A DNA stretch of 64,000 nucleotides from Psychroflexus sediminis (GCF_900099815.1 NZ_FNCW01000007.1:62001-126000); one strand, 5' to 3'. Shown: positions 8,525-17,009, numbered from the stretch's first letter. The notes: generated from the letters alone by a model not told the origin. A program made the numbers and translations.

Positions 8525-9102
8525 AAAAAATAGGACTTTATTTTGGGACCTTCAATCCGTTTCATATAGGGCATTTAATCATTGCTAATCATTTGGCAGA
8601 GCATACCGAATTGGATGAGATCTGGCTGGTGATTACACCGCAAAGTCCTTTCAAAAAGAAAAATAATCTTTTGGAAAACCACCACAGATTTGAGTTGGTA
8701 TATCGAGCGACAGAACCTTACGAAAAGCTAAAGCCCTGCGATGTTGAATTCAAATTACCTCAGCCCAATTATACCTCCAAAACTTTAGCAGAACTGAAAG
8801 ACACCCATCCCGACCTGGATTTTGCGCTGATTATGGGAGAAGATAATCTGGTGAATTTTCACAAGTGGAAAAATTACGAAAGCATCCTGGAACATCATGA
8901 CATTTATGTGTGCCCCAGGCAAACGACTATCGAAATTCCCGAGCAGTTCCAAAACAATCCTAAAATTCATATAACCGACACCCCTGTCATGGAAATTTCA
9001 TCTACCTTAATAAGGAAAATGATTAAATCGGGTAAAAATGTTAACCCCCTACTCCAGCACAGGGTATGGGAATATATTGACGAAATGAATTTTTATCGAT
9101 AA
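8521..9102 (+). CDS. nadD: Nicotinate-nucleotide adenylyltransferase
   Basis: NadD adenylates nicotinate mononucleotide in NAD synthesis. It is a HIGH-type nucleotidyltransferase: GTFNPFHIGHL near residues 9-19 carries the nucleotide-binding histidines, GEDNLVNFHKWKNYE lies in the middle, and the C-terminal ISSTLIRKMIKSGK carries the ISSTxxR motif. The length of 193 residues is normal. It overlaps gmk by ATGA and is the last gene of the operon. Confidence 0.96.
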   Translation: MKKIGLYFGTFNPFHIGHLIIANHLAEHTELDEIWLVITPQSPFKKKNNLLENHHRFELVYRATEPYEKLKPCDVEFKLPQPNYTSKTLAELKDTHPDLDFALIMGEDNLVNFHKWKNYESILEHHDIYVCPRQTTIEIPEQFQNNPKIHITDTPVMEISSTLIRKMIKSGKNVNPLLQHRVWEYIDEMNFYR

Positions 9103-9228
9103 GTAAACCCGGACCTTCTGTTTAAATCTTTTTTAATCTGATCTAAAAAACACTCATATTTATCAAGTTTTGAATCCAAGGTCTGTTTCAAAAAAACTGA
9201 CAAAACCCATTTTTAAAAGCTAAGACAA

Positions 9229-10236
9229 ATGACAAATACCCATCCAAATTTTGGAGTTATCGGCAGCGGAAGCTGGGCAACAGCTATTGTGAAAATGCTT
9301 TGTGAAAATGTTCCGGATGTGAATTGGTACATCCGAAAACAGGAAGTCATAGACTATATTGAGAAAGAACACCACAATCCCAATTACCTGAGTGCTGTTG
9401 AATTTGACCCTAAACAAATTAAATTATCCAGCAATATCAATAAGGTTATTCAGGAATCCGATATTTTGATCTTTGTGGTGCCTTCTGCTTTTTTAAAGAA
9501 AGAACTCGATAAGATCACAACTGATCTTTCAGATAAACTCATTTTCAGTGCAATTAAAGGCATAGTCCCCGAATCTCAACTTTTGGTAGGCGAGCATTTC
9601 AATAAGGAATACAACATTCCTTTTGAGAAAATTGGTGTGATTACCGGTCCCTGTCATGCAGAAGAAGTCGCCCTGGAACGCTTGTCGTATCTGACCATTG
9701 CCTGCGCCGATGAGGGCCACGCCAACACGCTGGCGCAGTATCTGAGTAGCGAATACATCAAATGCAATGTTTCTGAAGATATCATCGGTACCGAATATGC
9801 CGCAGTACTAAAAAACATATATGCCATTGCCGCAGGAATAGCTCATGGCCTGGGTTATGGAGATAACTTTCAGAGTGTCCTGATGAGCAATGCCATTCGG
9901 GAGATGAAGCGCTTTATCAAGAAATGCTATGCGATGAAGCGCAACATCAATGATTCTGCCTATTTGGGTGATTTATTAGTAACGGGATACTCCGTTTTTA
10001 GTCGAAATCGCTATTTTGGAAATATGATTGGCAAGGGCTATACAGTGAAAAGTGCACAAATGGAAATGAGCATGGTGGCAGAAGGTTACTACGCCACTAA
10101 TTCCGCATACGAAATAAGCAAAACCTTCGGAAATAAAAAGGCAAAAACGCCTATTATAAATGCCGTTTACAAAGTCTTATACGAAAAAAAAGATCCGAAA
10201 AAAGTCTTCGAAAAATTAGCTGATAAGCTTAATTAA
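9229..10236 (+). CDS. gpsA: Glycerol-3-phosphate dehydrogenase, NAD(P)-dependent
   Basis: GpsA makes sn-glycerol-3-phosphate from dihydroxyacetone phosphate for phospholipid synthesis. The dinucleotide-binding motif is GVIGSGSWATA at residues 8-18. GPCHAEEV and the active-site segment AAVLKNIYAIAAGIAHGLGYGDN (catalytic Lys) are present. The length of 335 residues is normal. It is preceded by a 126-bp gap without a recognisable consensus promoter and followed after 13 bp by an EamA transporter, so the two are probably co-transcribed. Confidence 0.96.
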   Translation: MTNTHPNFGVIGSGSWATAIVKMLCENVPDVNWYIRKQEVIDYIEKEHHNPNYLSAVEFDPKQIKLSSNINKVIQESDILIFVVPSAFLKKELDKITTDLSDKLIFSAIKGIVPESQLLVGEHFNKEYNIPFEKIGVITGPCHAEEVALERLSYLTIACADEGHANTLAQYLSSEYIKCNVSEDIIGTEYAAVLKNIYAIAAGIAHGLGYGDNFQSVLMSNAIREMKRFIKKCYAMKRNINDSAYLGDLLVTGYSVFSRNRYFGNMIGKGYTVKSAQMEMSMVAEGYYATNSAYEISKTFGNKKAKTPIINAVYKVLYEKKDPKKVFEKLADKLN

Positions 10237-10249
10237 TACACGATTTTAA

Positions 10250-11149
10250 ATGAATTCAGTTTTAAAAGGCGGCATTCTGGTTGCCCTGGGTGCTTCATGT
10301 TATGGCTTGCTCACCACTTTTGTGAAACTAGCCTACGAAGAGGATTATACGGCCTATGAGGTTACTTTTTCACAGATTTTAATCGGTTTTATCGCCTTGA
10401 TGATTTTGAATCTTTTTCTGAAAAAGAAAAAATCTCCCATCACAGATCCAAAACTGAGACGTAAAACCATTTTCTATCTCATTCTGGCAGGAACTTCTTT
10501 GGGCTTCACCAGTATATTTTATTATTTGGCTGTACAATATGTCACCGTATCTGTAGGTATCGTTTTACTCATGCAAAGCGTATGGATAGGCGTGGTTTTG
10601 GATGGCATCATCAATAAGATTAAACCCACTCCAATAAAAATCATTTCGGTGGTTCTCATTTTGATAGGAACCGTTCTCGCCGCAGATCTATTGATAGAAG
10701 AACAGGATGTAAGCCTGTCAGGTATTGGATTTGGCATCCTGGCGGCCTTGTCTTACACCGTCACCATAATGACTTCAAATAGCGTTGGAACGCAATACCA
10801 CCCCATTACCAGAAGCAAATGGATGATGCTTGGGGGACTCATCGTCGTTTCCATAATCACTTTACCAGAACTTATAAAAGCCATGGATTTTGGAATTTTC
10901 TTAGTCTGGGGACCAATTTTAGCTTTGTTTGGAACTATTTTACCCCCCTTATTTTTTACAGCAGGCATGCCCAAAATAAACGTTGGCCTTGGCGCCATCA
11001 TTTCTTCCATAGAACTTCCTGTAGCTGTTTTGATGGGGTATTTTGTTTTACAGGAAAATCAAAACATCTATAAATGGATAGGAATTCTTTTGATTTTATC
11101 ATCGATAGTCCTTATGAACCTGAAAAAAGTTCAGAAAGAGCCGTTGTAA
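10250..11149 (+). CDS. EamA/DMT family transporter
   Basis: This is an inner-membrane transporter of the drug/metabolite superfamily with ten predicted hydrophobic segments in two EamA repeats (about residues 5-137 and 150-290). Typical features are the first-repeat start LVALGASCYGLLTTFVKLAY, the conserved SVGIVLLMQSVWIGV stretch and a basic C-terminus (LMNLKKVQKEPL). The substrate cannot be told from sequence; family members export amino acids, nucleotides or drugs. It lies directly behind gpsA. Confidence 0.9.
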   Translation: MNSVLKGGILVALGASCYGLLTTFVKLAYEEDYTAYEVTFSQILIGFIALMILNLFLKKKKSPITDPKLRRKTIFYLILAGTSLGFTSIFYYLAVQYVTVSVGIVLLMQSVWIGVVLDGIINKIKPTPIKIISVVLILIGTVLAADLLIEEQDVSLSGIGFGILAALSYTVTIMTSNSVGTQYHPITRSKWMMLGGLIVVSIITLPELIKAMDFGIFLVWGPILALFGTILPPLFFTAGMPKINVGLGAIISSIELPVAVLMGYFVLQENQNIYKWIGILLILSSIVLMNLKKVQKEPL

Positions 11150-11157
11150 AGCAAAAG

Positions 11158-11559
11158 CTACTCCGCTATAATTCCTTCTGAAGAAAGAAGCGGTAAGGGT
11201 TTAATGTCACTGGATATTAAGCTGTGTTTTGGAAATTTGAAATCCTTGTGCATCAATTTACCATCCAGAAAAAAGGTGACTTGAAATATATTATCAACCT
11301 CCAACACGTCTTCATGCAGAAATTCTAATTTGGCATAAGATTTCGCCGGTAAGACTTCCAGTTTCTTTCTAAGCACAGAAGTTGTTTTTGTTTTGCTTTC
11401 GCCTTTAGAGACCACCAAAACAGTCTCTATGGCTTCAGAATGATCATTGACGAGATAAATGGTCCACTCTTCAGTCTTGAAGGCAGAATTATATTCAAAT
11501 GCAGCAACGACGTAAACATGTTTAACTTCAGGAATATGTTTATCGATATCCTTTTTCAT
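11158..11559 (-). CDS. Conserved hypothetical protein downstream of pheS
   Basis: This 133-residue soluble protein has no signal peptide, membrane segment or motif I recognise. The composition suggests an all-beta fold (alternating hydrophobic residues such as KHVYVVAAFEYNSAF and WTIYLVNDHSEAIETVLVVSKG). It starts 4 bp after pheS on the same strand, so it is almost certainly co-transcribed and perhaps translationally coupled. Automatic annotation may carry a pheS-derived name for such proteins, but nothing in it resembles a synthetase. Confidence 0.8.
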   Translation of the reverse strand: MKKDIDKHIPEVKHVYVVAAFEYNSAFKTEEWTIYLVNDHSEAIETVLVVSKGESKTKTTSVLRKKLEVLPAKSYAKLEFLHEDVLEVDNIFQVTFFLDGKLMHKDFKFPKHSLISSDIKPLPLLSSEGIIAE

Positions 11560-11563
11560 AAGC

Positions 11564-12586
11564 TTATAAAGACGATTTGAACTGCTCTAAAAAGCGGACA
11601 TCATTTTCGTAAAACATACGAATATCTCCTATTTGATACAACAGCATAGCAATGCGTTCAATCCCCATTCCAAAGGCAAACCCGCTGTATTGTTTAGGAT
11701 CTATATTACAATTTTTCAAGACATTGGGATCTACCATACCACAGCCCATAATTTCCAGCCAGCCTGTACCTTTGGTAATTCTGTAATCGGTTTCCGTTTC
11801 CAGACCCCAGTAGATATCGACCTCAGCACTTGGCTCTGTAAAAGGAAAATAAGAGGGTCTTAGTCTGATTTTTGACTTTCCAAACAACTCTTTGGTGAAG
11901 TAAATCAGGGTCTGCTTCAGGTCTTTAAAAGACACATTTTTATCGATATACAAACCTTCTACCTGATGAAAAATACAATGTGATCTCGCCGAAATGTCTT
12001 CATTTCTAAACACTCTTCCGGGAGAAATCGTGCGAATAGGAGGTTGGTTGTTTTCCATATAACGCACCTGAACGCTGGATGTATGCGTTCTCAACAAGAT
12101 GTCTTTAGGATCGGTCTGTATAAAAAAGGTGTCCTGCATATCTCTTGCCGGATGGTATTCCGGTAAGTTTAAAGCCGTGAAGTTGTGCCAGTCGTCTTCG
12201 ATTTCCGGACCCTCAGATACATTAAATCCAATATTGGAAAAGATTTCTGTAATCCTGTTTTTAACCAGAGAAATCGGATGTCTGGCTCCAATTTGAAGAG
12301 GCTCTCCAGGTCTGGTAAGATCCCCGTAAACTCCGGTATCTTGAATATTGGAAGCGATTTCCAGTTTCAGTTGATCTACTTTTTCCTGAGCCGCAATCTT
12401 TAGCTGATTGATGGTTTTACCAAACTCCTTCTTTTGTTCGTTAGGTACATTTTTGAATTCAGCAAAAAACGCATTCAAAATTCCTTTTTTTCCTAAATAT
12501 TGTATTCTAAACTGCTCAACATCTTCAGCCTTATCCGCTGTAAAACGCTCAACCTCATCAATATATCCCTTAATCTTATCTATCAT
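11564..12586 (-). CDS. pheS: Phenylalanine--tRNA ligase alpha subunit
   Basis: PheS is the catalytic subunit of the alpha2-beta2 synthetase that charges tRNA-Phe. It has an N-terminal coiled-coil (residues 1-85), class II motif 2 around [12 protein letters not shown] and [13 protein letters not shown], and motif 3 in [16 protein letters not shown] near the C-terminus. The length of 340 residues is normal. pheT is not in this window, which is usual for Flavobacteria, where the two genes are separated. A TAAATTTG box lies 22 bases before the ATG. Confidence 0.97.
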   Translation of the reverse strand: MIDKIKGYIDEVERFTADKAEDVEQFRIQYLGKKGILNAFFAEFKNVPNEQKKEFGKTINQLKIAAQEKVDQLKLEIASNIQDTGVYGDLTRPGEPLQIGARHPISLVKNRITEIFSNIGFNVSEGPEIEDDWHNFTALNLPEYHPARDMQDTFFIQTDPKDILLRTHTSSVQVRYMENNQPPIRTISPGRVFRNEDISARSHCIFHQVEGLYIDKNVSFKDLKQTLIYFTKELFGKSKIRLRPSYFPFTEPSAEVDIYWGLETETDYRITKGTGWLEIMGCGMVDPNVLKNCNIDPKQYSGFAFGMGIERIAMLLYQIGDIRMFYENDVRFLEQFKSSL

Positions 12587-12608
12587 GGCATTTGGTAAAG
12601 TGAATTAG

Positions 12609-12616
12609 CAAATTTA
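12609..12616 (-). promoter_or_regulatory. Candidate -7 box (TAAATTTG) before pheS
   Basis: On the minus strand TAAATTTG matches TAnnTTTG and lies 22 bases upstream of the pheS ATG, in the 82-bp gap after the preceding gene. No clear -33 TTG is seen. Confidence 0.42.
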
Positions 12617-12668
12617 GAAAAAATAGGCTGTTTCCTACTTAGAAAATCCATTATTTAAATTTAACTGT

Positions 12669-13022
12669 TTACACGATATACTCGCGCTTTAAAAAATAAC
12701 TGACCAGGGCTTCTTTCATCAGGACGGTCTGCTCTCCGGCTTTGAGTGCTGGCAGCTTGGACGTATTGGTAAAATGCGGCCAGCCCTCTTCATCAATAAA
12801 ATCGAATTCATAAAATCCGTAGGGCTCCAAAAGCGTGCAAATCGCGATGTGCATCAAATTTATTTTGTCATCTTTTTTAAATTTAGCCTGCGGCTTCCCG
12901 AGTTCCTGAACGCCTACCATATAAATGATGGCATCCAGGTCCATTTGTTCACCATCTGCAAACTGGTCGGATAACTTCTTTTGAAGGCTTTCCCAGCGTG
13001 TTTTTAATAACTCATCTCTCAT
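12669..13022 (-). CDS. Conserved hypothetical protein, 117 aa
   Basis: This small soluble protein has no recognised domain. It is helical and acidic, with segments such as DAIIYMVGVQELGKPQAKFKKDD and YGFYEFDFIDEEGWPHF, and it ends SYFLKREYIV. It has no signal peptide. It lies upstream of pheS on the same strand and divergent from cvpA, with only 45 bp between the two start codons. A TACCTTTG box ends 4 bases before its ATG, which would give an almost leaderless message. I know homologues only as uncharacterised flavobacterial proteins. Confidence 0.75.
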   Translation of the reverse strand: MRDELLKTRWESLQKKLSDQFADGEQMDLDAIIYMVGVQELGKPQAKFKKDDKINLMHIAICTLLEPYGFYEFDFIDEEGWPHFTNTSKLPALKAGEQTVLMKEALVSYFLKREYIV

Positions 13023-13026
13023 AGTA

Positions 13027-13034
13027 CAAAGGTA
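13027..13034 (-). promoter_or_regulatory. Candidate -7 box (TACCTTTG), 4 bases before the hypothetical gene
   Basis: The minus-strand TACCTTTG fits TAnnTTTG. The four bases TACT separate it from the ATG at 13022. If this box is used, transcription starts at or next to the start codon. Confidence 0.42.
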
Positions 13035-13054
13035 ATCGCTTTAACCGAAATGAT

Positions 13055-13062
13055 TATATTTG
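13055..13062 (+). promoter_or_regulatory. Candidate -7 box (TATATTTG) before cvpA
   Basis: TATATTTG fits TAnnTTTG and is followed after five bases by the ATG at 13068. This argues that the upstream in-frame ATG at 13050 is not used, because it would precede the transcription start. Confidence 0.45.
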
Positions 13063-13067
13063 ACCAC

Positions 13068-13589
13068 ATGAATGTAATAGATATTATTCTTGGAGTTTTA
13101 CTCCTGCTTGGCTTTATAAGGGGATACCAAAAAGGGTTCATTATAGAACTTGCGGGAATTGTGGCTTTACTCGCAGGTATTTTTGGCGGCTTAGAATATG
13201 GCTATATCGCTGAAAGTTATCTGGAAAACTGGACCAGCTGGTCGCCCTCAAGTATTGAAATCACAAGCTTTTTTATCGTATTTATAGGCATTATAATCCT
13301 GGTTTCAATCCTGGCAAAAATCCTCACGACCATCATTCATAGCATTGCCTTGGGATTGATCAACAGGATTTTTGGCGCTGTATTTGGCGTCATCAAAACG
13401 GGGCTTTTCATTTTTATTTTGCTTCTTATTTTTGATTATATTAATGATGATGGCCGATTTGTTTCAGAAACAAAACTGGATGATTCTGTCGTAGTCTCTA
13501 CTATTCGAGAATTGAGCTCTACACTCTTACCATCTTTAGAAGAGCTTCTGGATGAGAGTGATCTCCTGAATGGAAAGGAAGACGCATAA
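13068..13589 (+). CDS. cvpA: CvpA family membrane protein
   Basis: This inner-membrane protein of the CvpA family (colicin V production accessory protein) has four hydrophobic segments. It starts MNVIDIILGVLLLLGFIRGYQKGFI, which is the family's usual beginning. An ATG six codons upstream (13050) is in frame, but it adds an atypical MIIFDH and lies upstream of the promoter-like box, so I chose 13068. In other bacteria the family matters for envelope homeostasis and in purF regulons; no purF is here. The C-terminal third is acidic and cytoplasmic. It ends just before a hairpin shared with the convergent carbonic anhydrase gene. Confidence 0.88.
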   Translation: MNVIDIILGVLLLLGFIRGYQKGFIIELAGIVALLAGIFGGLEYGYIAESYLENWTSWSPSSIEITSFFIVFIGIIILVSILAKILTTIIHSIALGLINRIFGAVFGVIKTGLFIFILLLIFDYINDDGRFVSETKLDDSVVVSTIRELSSTLLPSLEELLDESDLLNGKEDA

Positions 13590-13616
13590 AAAACCCTCAA
13601 ACAAAATTTGAGGGTT
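13589..13616 (-). terminator. Terminator of the SulP-carbonic anhydrase operon
   Basis: A perfect 10-bp inverted repeat (AACCCTCAAA / TTTGAGGGTT, 13592-13601 and 13607-13616) has a 5-base loop. On the minus strand it is followed by a run of T (complement of the A run at 13587-13594), so its better direction is minus. It can also form in the cvpA message, without a good U tract. Confidence 0.8.
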
Positions 13617-13640
13617 GAAATTTCAATTTGAAATCGGTTT

Positions 13641-14267
13641 TTAAGACAGTAATACGACTTCACCTGTTTGCAGGGAATAGACCCCTCCAACTATCTTAAT
13701 TTCTCCTTGTTCTTCCATACTTCTTAAGATGGGGCTTTTTTCTCTAACTCTGTCCATAGTCAATTCAACATTTTTTTCAACTACTTTATGCACAAAATCT
13801 TTGTTGGAAGAATCTCTTTTACCTTCAGTCTCCACGGCTTTTACCGCAGGTTTGATATTGCCCAGCAAATGCGTAATATTACCCAATTCCACGCCGTCAC
13901 AGGCTGCGCTTACCGCTCCACAGCTCTCGTGACCAAGCACAAAAACGAGTTTACTCCCGGCCACTTTACAGGCATATTCCATGCTTCCAAGTATGTCTGT
14001 ATTTTCAAAATTACCAGCAACTCTGGCTACAAAAATATCTCCTATACCCTGGTCGAGAACTGTTTCTACCGGCACTCTGCTATCCACACAGGATAAAACA
14101 ATGGCTTTGGGATACTGTCCGCCAGTGGCACTCACTTTCATCGCATTATCATCTCTTGAATGACACTCATCTGAGGTAAATCGTTTGTTTCCTTGCATTA
14201 GGTCTTTTAAGACCTCATCCGGGGTTAAGGCTTCCTGTTCTTGTTTTGTTATTATGTTCTTAAACAT
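13641..14267 (-). CDS. Beta-class carbonic anhydrase
   Basis: This enzyme interconverts CO2 and bicarbonate. The zinc ligands of the beta class are visible: Cys in VLSCVDSRVP (with the Asp-Arg dyad) and His/Cys in VLGHESCGAV. The length of 208 residues is normal, and there is no signal peptide, so it is cytoplasmic. It starts 2 bp after a SulP transporter gene, which strongly suggests that the transporter brings in bicarbonate and the enzyme balances it with CO2. The gene ends before a clear terminator. Confidence 0.95.
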   Translation of the reverse strand: MFKNIITKQEQEALTPDEVLKDLMQGNKRFTSDECHSRDDNAMKVSATGGQYPKAIVLSCVDSRVPVETVLDQGIGDIFVARVAGNFENTDILGSMEYACKVAGSKLVFVLGHESCGAVSAACDGVELGNITHLLGNIKPAVKAVETEGKRDSSNKDFVHKVVEKNVELTMDRVREKSPILRSMEEQGEIKIVGGVYSLQTGEVVLLS

Positions 14268-14269
14268 GA

Positions 14270-15844
14270 TTAATCGTTTTTTGAATTGATATTGAAAAAT
14301 TTATCATAGGTTTCTGGATTTTCAAACTCTCCAAGTTCCGAAATGATGGTAATATTGATATTTCTATTTTTTGACTTGATAGAAAAATCATCCAGAATTT
14401 CCAACACATCGTAATCCAGATATTTAGACTTTCGGATATCTATGACTAAGTTGGTGTTTTCTGAAATCTCATTTAAAGTTTTTAAAATGGCTCCTTTATT
14501 AAAGAAAGTAACTTCTTCTGCCAGGGTCATATGAATAATATCGTTTTTATCTTCTCCTTCAGTTCTTTTGATGTGTAAGAAGTGTGAATTCCGGAAAGAA
14601 TTGTAAAGAACGGTAAGCAAACCCGAAGCAAGCCCAAGACCAATACCGATAAGTAAGTCCCCAAACACAATTCCAACAACTGTGATCATAAAGGGAACGA
14701 ATTGAGCTTTACCTAACTTATAAGATTTTATAAAAAGGGAGGGTTTTGCCAGTTTGTATCCAACGATTAACAGAACCCCTGCCAGAACAGCTAGAGGAAT
14801 AAGATTGAGTAAATTTGGAATAAAAACCACTGCAAGCAGTAACCACAAGGCATGTAATATAGCTGACATTTTTGTTCGTCCGCCCGATTGAATATTTGCA
14901 GAACTCCTCACAATGACCTGAGTTACCGGCAAACCCCCGATGAACCCAGAAACCATATTCCCGGTTCCCTGAGCAAGCAACTCTCGGTTGGTGGGTGTTA
15001 CCCTTTTCCTTGGGTCGAGCTTATCTGTCGCTTCCACACTCAATAAAGTTTCCAGACTGGCTACAATGGCTATAGTGATTCCTACCACCCAAACCTGACT
15101 CGAGGTAATAATTGAAAAATCCGGGAAGGTAAACTGGCCAATAAAATCGGAGAAATTATCCGGTACCGGTACGCTTACCAAATTTGAATCGGATATTCCA
15201 AGCAAACTCGAATCATCGATAAACAGCTTATACAGCACCCCTACAACTACTGCAACTAAGGGTCCTGGAATAATTTTGAAAATGTTATGCTTTTTCTCAA
15301 GAATATTGGACCAAAGCACCATGATGGCAATACTGAGAATGGTAATGGTTAAGGTCCCCAGAGAAAGCTGATCCCAGCCTAGAATTATATTATCAAATAA
15401 GACTTCTAAATTATAATCAAAAAACCGGTAATCATCCGGCAGTCCGAAGGCCACCGAAAACTGTTTGAGAAAAATAATGATTCCTATACCAGCCAGCATT
15501 CCTTTGATGACTGAAGTAGGGAAATAATAGCCTATAACTCCAGCTTTGAGAAACCCTAAAAGAATTTGAAAAACGCCACCGATGACGACTGCGACAAGAA
15601 AGTATTCGTATTTACCAAGGCTTGCAATAGCCCCGAGTACAATCACTGCAAGTCCTGCCGCCGGACCACTGACACCCACAGAAGAACCACTAAGCGATCC
15701 CACCACGATTCCTCCTACGATTCCTGCAATAAGTCCTGAAAAAAGTGGCGCTCCACTGGCCAGAGCAATACCTAAACATAAAGGTAAAGCCACGAAAAAA
15801 ACAACCACACTAGATGGAATGTCTTTGTTTAAATGTTTAAACAT
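14270..15844 (-). CDS. SulP family anion transporter (probable bicarbonate transporter)
   Basis: This 524-residue SulP/SLC26 transporter has a transmembrane part at about residues 1-410 (LPLCLGIALASGAPLFSGLIAGIVGGIVVG at the start, GLPVTQVIVRSSANIQSGGRT in the middle). A shortened STAS-like domain follows at about 430-524 (LVIDIRKSKYLDYDVLEILDDF). SulP proteins carry sulfate, bicarbonate or dicarboxylates. Coupling to a carbonic anhydrase 2 bp downstream makes bicarbonate the likely substrate, but that is inference. The message begins next to a perfect 23-bp palindrome at 15859-15881, a candidate operator. Confidence 0.92.
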   Translation of the reverse strand: MFKHLNKDIPSSVVVFFVALPLCLGIALASGAPLFSGLIAGIVGGIVVGSLSGSSVGVSGPAAGLAVIVLGAIASLGKYEYFLVAVVIGGVFQILLGFLKAGVIGYYFPTSVIKGMLAGIGIIIFLKQFSVAFGLPDDYRFFDYNLEVLFDNIILGWDQLSLGTLTITILSIAIMVLWSNILEKKHNIFKIIPGPLVAVVVGVLYKLFIDDSSLLGISDSNLVSVPVPDNFSDFIGQFTFPDFSIITSSQVWVVGITIAIVASLETLLSVEATDKLDPRKRVTPTNRELLAQGTGNMVSGFIGGLPVTQVIVRSSANIQSGGRTKMSAILHALWLLLAVVFIPNLLNLIPLAVLAGVLLIVGYKLAKPSLFIKSYKLGKAQFVPFMITVVGIVFGDLLIGIGLGLASGLLTVLYNSFRNSHFLHIKRTEGEDKNDIIHMTLAEEVTFFNKGAILKTLNEISENTNLVIDIRKSKYLDYDVLEILDDFSIKSKNRNINITIISELGEFENPETYDKFFNINSKND

Positions 15845-15858
15845 AAAATAGTTGTAAT

Positions 15859-15881
15859 AATACTTTTCTTAGAAAAGTATT
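15859..15881. promoter_or_regulatory. Perfect 23-bp palindrome upstream of the SulP operon
   Basis: AATACTTTTCT, one base, then AGAAAAGTATT forms an 11-1-11 perfect inverted repeat whose edge lies 14 bp before the SulP ATG. On the minus strand it is not followed by a T run, so it does not look like a terminator of the upstream small gene. The position suits an operator for a dimeric regulator or a structure in the 5' leader. Confidence 0.6.
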
Positions 15882-15916
15882 TAGTTTTAAAATTGAAAAT
15901 GAAATGATTAACTTAA

Positions 15917-16210
15917 TTAAGATTCAATTTTAAAATCGGGAGGGGGGGAGACTATTTTTTGAGTTACACTTTTATAATTGGATACGTAGTGTGCAAAAGA
16001 TTGGGAATAATACGCGTCTAAAGAATGGATTGTTTTGCCAGATTCATCGAAAATATATTCGCCGAAGGAGACATTATTTTTTTCTGAATTTTCCTCTTCA
16101 TTAAGACTTATAAAAAAAGAAATATCTCCACTCCCCTGTAAAGTGAGCAGGGTTGGTGTTACCAAAAGATTGGCAAAGGAAAAAACAAGTATAAATAATT
16201 TTAATCGCAT
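15917..16210 (-). CDS. Small secreted or membrane-anchored protein, 97 aa, unknown
   Basis: I do not recognise a family with confidence. The protein begins with a hydrophobic segment (residues 3-25, MRLKLFILVFSFANLLVTPT) typical of a signal peptide or anchor. A polar, acidic part follows (SLNEEENSEKNN), and it ends VSPPPDFKIES. The shape recalls short uncharacterised flavobacterial proteins found beside ion-transport genes. It lies upstream of the SulP/carbonic anhydrase pair on the same strand and has its own TATATTTG box 8 bases before the ATG. The 72-bp gap to SulP holds the palindrome, so regulation may be shared. Confidence 0.72.
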   Translation of the reverse strand: MRLKLFILVFSFANLLVTPTLLTLQGSGDISFFISLNEEENSEKNNVSFGEYIFDESGKTIHSLDAYYSQSFAHYVSNYKSVTQKIVSPPPDFKIES

Positions 16211-16218
16211 ATATTAAA

Positions 16219-16226
16219 CAAATATA
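16219..16226 (-). promoter_or_regulatory. Candidate -7 box (TATATTTG) before the small secreted protein
   Basis: The minus-strand TATATTTG is followed after eight bases by the ATG of the 97-residue protein. No firm -33 TTG is visible. It could drive the small gene and, by read-through, the SulP operon. Confidence 0.42.
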
Positions 16227-16259
16227 TGGATTTATCAGAAATCAGGCTTTGGATTCCTC

Positions 16260-17009
16260 CTATAATTTCTTGAAAGCTGTTCTTTTTACCCAGCCCTTAG
16301 AGCCATCGGAAAGTTCGATTTCTGTATATTCTCTAAAGCTTGAGCCCAGGCTTACTTTTGTACCCGCGTTGAGTTCGAAATTCACATCACTTCTTGGGTT
16401 TGGTTCCCCATAAACAGGCAACTGATTTTCAAAAATAATCGCATAGGAGCGCTCGTTCTGAAGTTGATTCTGAAAGCGTCCCAAGAGTAAACTTCCAATG
16501 GCAAGCACCAAAAAAATAAGAGCAATAGAAAAATTTTTTCGCTTGCCTTTCGCAGTTGATGACCTAAAGTAGAAGACCATCCAAACGCCGAATAAGACTG
16601 AAAAAACAAGGCTAACCCAGGCCCAAGTATTTAGTTTGAAAATGTGAGTGACATCGTAAATGAAAGCATTGAGCTGCGACTCCGGGGCGTCTGCTATCTT
16701 GTCTATGGTTTGTGTTTTGGCAATCTCAAGATTTTCTTTTATTTCCGGATCGGCAGGGTCATACTGCAGGGCCTTTTCATAATGGTAAATCGCATTGGCC
16801 AGCGCATTCTGTTTGAAATATGCGTTCCCCAGATTGAAATAAACTTCGGAAGACACCAAACCTTCTTCCAGAATACTGTTGTAAAACTGAATCGCTTCTG
16901 CAAACTGATCATCTGCATATGCAGAATTAGCCTGTTCAAAAGTTTCTTCAGCCTGAGAAAACCCAAACGAGGTGAATAAAAAGAACAGTAAATACGTATA
17001 GAATTTCAT
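16260..17009 (-). CDS. batE: BatE: TPR and SH3-domain protein of the bat operon
   Basis: This is the last gene of the moxR-bat operon. A signal peptide (to about residue 20, FGFSQ) is followed by TPR repeats at about residues 24-90 (AIQFYNSILEEG, YFNLGNAYFKQNALANAIYHYEKAL). Two membrane segments lie near 130-150 and 160-178, and the C-terminal bacterial SH3-like domain (VSLGSSFREYTEIELSDGSKGWVKRTAF) ends the protein. The layout matches BatE of Bacteroides. The Bat proteins are implicated in oxidative-stress tolerance, but their biochemical task is not settled. A 94-bp gap separates it from batD, the largest gap in the operon. Confidence 0.9.
   Translation of the reverse strand: MKFYTYLLFFLFTSFGFSQAEETFEQANSAYADDQFAEAIQFYNSILEEGLVSSEVYFNLGNAYFKQNALANAIYHYEKALQYDPADPEIKENLEIAKTQTIDKIADAPESQLNAFIYDVTHIFKLNTWAWVSLVFSVLFGVWMVFYFRSSTAKGKRKNFSIALIFLVLAIGSLLLGRFQNQLQNERSYAIIFENQLPVYGEPNPRSDVNFELNAGTKVSLGSSFREYTEIELSDGSKGWVKRTAFKKL

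Noticed and set aside
11158-11559. Reading the small gene after pheS as a tRNA synthetase subunit
   Set aside because: Its sequence shows no synthetase motif; only its position behind pheS suggests the name.
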